From NCBI GenBank assembly GCA_905233465.1, contig CAJOEI010000006.1:1-64000 (forward strand): a stretch of 64,000 bases of DNA, in the 5' to 3' direction. Below the pieces are notes generated by a model. It worked only from the letters and a program-made list of their open reading frames with translations, searched no databases and had not been told where the DNA came from. This DNA comes from an uncultured Bacteroidaceae bacterium. GTDB taxonomy: Bacteria; Bacteroidota; Bacteroidia; Bacteroidales; Bacteroidaceae. Each line of letters begins with the position of its first letter. The stretch's first letter is position 1. The position numbers and the translations under genes were made by a program. This document shows, piece after piece, positions 62,459 through 64,000 of this stretch.

Positions 62459-62575
62459 GTATCACTTGGTGAGACGCGCGTGTATCTCCAGTGATACTTG
62501 CGAGTATCACCGGTGATACTTGTGCGTCTCACTAGAGATACTCGTGCATCTCACCAAGTGATACTTTTGCTGCCA
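62459..62575. repeat. Five-unit palindrome array, copy 2 (inverted)
   Basis: Reverse complement of copy 1 with 4 differences in 106 bases. All four 6-base spacers and the flank TGGCAGCAAAA are the same. Units read in copy-1 direction: GTATCACTTGGTGAGAT, GTATCTCTAGTGAGAC, GTATCACCGGTGATAC, GTATCACTGGAGATAC, GTCTCACCAAGTGATAC. It lies in the 658-base gene-free stretch between the sulfonation operon and ppdK. Confidence 0.9.
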
Positions 62576-62593
62576 CTTGAAGTGAGCATTGAG

Positions 62594-62640
62594 AGGCCCA
62601 CACCCCATTCGGCTGAGCTCAGGGCCGAAGCCAACCCCAG
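62594..62640. repeat. Degenerate G/C repeat with TTCGGC hairpin
   Basis: GGCCCACACCCCATTCGGCT, then GAGCTCAGGGCCGAAGCC: stem TTCGGC/GCCGAA. The start resembles the CCCACCCC family at 583. Function unknown. Confidence 0.5.
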
Positions 62641-62664
62641 TAACGAATCACAATTAAATGACAT

Positions 62665-62770
62665 GTTTTAGTACACAGAGACACAGGAACATAGAGTTTT
62701 ATTTTATCTCTGTTCCGGTGGTTTAAATTTTTTGTCTCTGTGTCTCTGTGTCTCTGTGTACTAAAATGTT
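62665..62770. repeat. Inverted repeat with ACACAGAGAC arms
   Basis: Left arm TTTTAGTACACAGAGACAC (from 62667), right arm GTCTCTGTGTCTCTGTGTAC then TAAAA (to about 62766), with tandem CTCTGTGT units in the right arm. The arms enclose about 50 bases with a T-rich centre. A simple mobile-type or hairpin repeat; no gene inside. Confidence 0.65.
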
Positions 62771-62848
62771 GTGTAAACTAATTTTGCTCGTTCACTTAAT
62801 AATACATTATGAATTAATCTAAAATGTGAATTCTTTTTTTCATTTTTC

Positions 62849-62879
62849 TTGGAACTTCTAAAATAAAAATGTACTTTTG
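62849..62879 (+). promoter_or_regulatory. Promoter of ppdK
   Basis: TTG (62849-62851), 20 bases, TACTTTTG (62872-62879), 76 bases before the ppdK ATG. Confidence 0.7.
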
Positions 62880-62955
62880 CGCACTTGATTCTTACAAATC
62901 ACTAAAAAAACCAAATCGTAATATTGTAAATCTTTTAATTGTAAATCATTTTAAG

Positions 62956-64000
62956 ATGAGTCAAAAACGTGTTTACACCTTCGGCAACGGACAAGCTGAA
63001 GGAAATGCGCAGATGCGCGAGCAACTCGGCGGTAAGGGTGCTAACCTCGCTGAGATGAACCTCATTGGCGTTCCCGTTCCCCCGGGCTTCACCATCACCA
63101 CCGACGTGTGCAACGAGTACTACGAGGTTGGTCAGGAGAAGATCATGGAGCTGCTGAACGACGACGTCATGGCCGCTGTGAAGCACATCGAAACCCTCAT
63201 GAACTCCAAGTTCGGCGATGCCCAGAACCCGCTGCTCGTCAGCGTCCGTTCCGGCGCACGCGCTTCTATGCCCGGTATGATGGACACCATCCTCAACCTG
63301 GGTCTGAACGATGAGGTTGCCGAGGGAATGGCCAAGAAGACCAACAATCCTCACTTCGTGTATGACAGCTACCGCCGCTTCGTGCAGATGTACGGCGACG
63401 TCGTGCTCGAGATGAAGCCCGTCAACAAGACCGACATCGACCCCTTCGAGGAAATCATCGAGAAGGTGAAGGCCGAGCGCGGCATCAAGCTGGACAAGGA
63501 CCTCAGCGTTGAGGAGCTCCAGAAGCTTGTTAAGCTGTTCAAGGCCGCCATCAAGGAGCGCACAGGCAAGGACTTCCCCGACGATCCCATCGAGCAGCTC
63601 TGGGGAGCTATCTGCGCTGTGTTCCGCAGTTGGATGAACGAGCGCGCCATCCTCTATCGTAAGATGGAAGGCATACCCGACGAGTGGGGAACCGCTGTCA
63701 GCGTTATGGCAATGGTGTTCGGTAACATGGGTGACACCTCTGCTACCGGCGTATGCTTCAGCCGCGACGCCGCCAACGGCGAAAACCTGTTTAACGGTGA
63801 GTATCTCGTGAACGCTCAGGGTGAGGATGTCGTTGCCGGTATCCGCACACCGCAGCAGATCACCAAGATCGGTTCTCAGCGTTGGGCTGAGCGCGCAGGT
63901 ATCAGCGAGGCTGAGCGCGTAGCCAAGTATCCCTCAATGGAAGAGGCTATGCCCGAGATCTATGCTGAACTCGATGCCATCCAGAACAAACTCGAAGAGC
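62956..64000 (+). CDS. ppdK: Pyruvate, phosphate dikinase (partial)
   Basis: First 348 residues; the gene runs off the right edge. The N-terminal nucleotide-binding domain is clear: VYTFGNGQAEG, LGGKGANLAEMNLIGVPVPPGFTITTDVCNEYY (cited in part), SVRSGARASMPGMMDTILNLGLND (ATP site), and VFGNMGDTSATGVCFSRDAANGENLFNGEYLVNAQGEDVVAGIRTPQ (cited in part). PPDK interconverts pyruvate and phosphoenolpyruvate using ATP/AMP and phosphate, a central step in anaerobic Bacteroidota. Its promoter lies 300 bases after the palindrome array copy 2. Confidence 0.96.
   Translation, partial: MSQKRVYTFGNGQAEGNAQMREQLGGKGANLAEMNLIGVPVPPGFTITTDVCNEYYEVGQEKIMELLNDDVMAAVKHIETLMNSKFGDAQNPLLVSVRSGARASMPGMMDTILNLGLNDEVAEGMAKKTNNPHFVYDSYRRFVQMYGDVVLEMKPVNKTDIDPFEEIIEKVKAERGIKLDKDLSVEELQKLVKLFKAAIKERTGKDFPDDPIEQLWGAICAVFRSWMNERAILYRKMEGIPDEWGTAVSVMAMVFGNMGDTSATGVCFSRDAANGENLFNGEYLVNAQGEDVVAGIRTPQQITKIGSQRWAERAGISEAERVAKYPSMEEAMPEIYAELDAIQNKLEE

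Overview
The window is a gene-dense piece of a Bacteroidales chromosome, most likely Prevotellaceae-like. The pointers are Bacteroidota promoters (TTG, about 20 bases, TAnnTTTG, no sigma-70 -10 box), a complete bat aerotolerance operon, DUF4296/DUF4369 lipoproteins, glycine dehydrogenase split into GcvPA and GcvPB, and a eukaryote-like IleS. The genus call is inference. No rRNA, tRNA, CRISPR, insertion sequence or prophage was seen.

Layout. 1-5.3 kb (minus): an RND efflux system (TolC, pump, adaptor). 5.3-7.8 kb (minus): small membrane proteins, an acyltransferase fused to a DUF4369 lipoprotein, and a divisome protein. 8-12.5 kb: dnaX, then a short-chain dehydrogenase, a BASS transporter and a lipoprotein. 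12.7-27.5 kb (plus): ftsY, rimO, two HU-type genes, then moxR, DUF58, batA, batB/C, batD and batE, a PAP2 phosphatase and a nucleotidyltransferase/GHMP-kinase fusion. 27.8-33.3 kb (plus): a lipoate ligase and the glycine cleavage genes gcvT, gcvH, gcvPA and gcvPB, with an extra 43-residue membrane protein between the last two. 33.4-42.4 kb (minus): a Zn/Cd-type P-type ATPase, DUF4296 lipoprotein, lspA, a DksA-like gene, ileS and a mannose-1-phosphate guanylyltransferase. 43.1-47.7 kb (plus): tkt, rpiB, pyrD and a helix-hairpin-helix protein. 47.6-62.3 kb (minus): an anion permease, cysC, cysD, a 1725-residue helicase/nuclease, cysN, a steroid 5-alpha-reductase homologue, a sulfotransferase, an SGNH hydrolase and a multi-HTH protein. 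63 kb (plus): the start of ppdK.

Two things stand out. First, the 49.7-62.3 kb operon takes up sulfate (or a related anion), activates it to PAPS and has a sulfotransferase next to a very recognisable steroid 5-alpha-reductase, but no PAPS or sulfite reductase. It therefore reads as a steroid or sterol sulfonation operon related to the Bacteroides thetaiotaomicron BT_0416 locus. A very large helicase/nuclease gene has been slotted between cysD and cysN.

Second, the window is full of short structured repeats. There are (i) two 106-bp arrays of five palindromes, 96% identical, inverted, 19.7 kb apart, with a compensatory base change; (ii) two arrays built on AACATCCGGATGTT with the same 22-bp period; (iii) a roughly 45-bp G/C hairpin element found between genes and also in frame inside several proteins; (iv) A/T-rich tracts ending in a small G/C hairpin just before start codons; and (v) A/T-rich junction repeats read through as protein in the acyltransferase fusion, the PAP2 phosphatase and a lipoprotein signal peptide.
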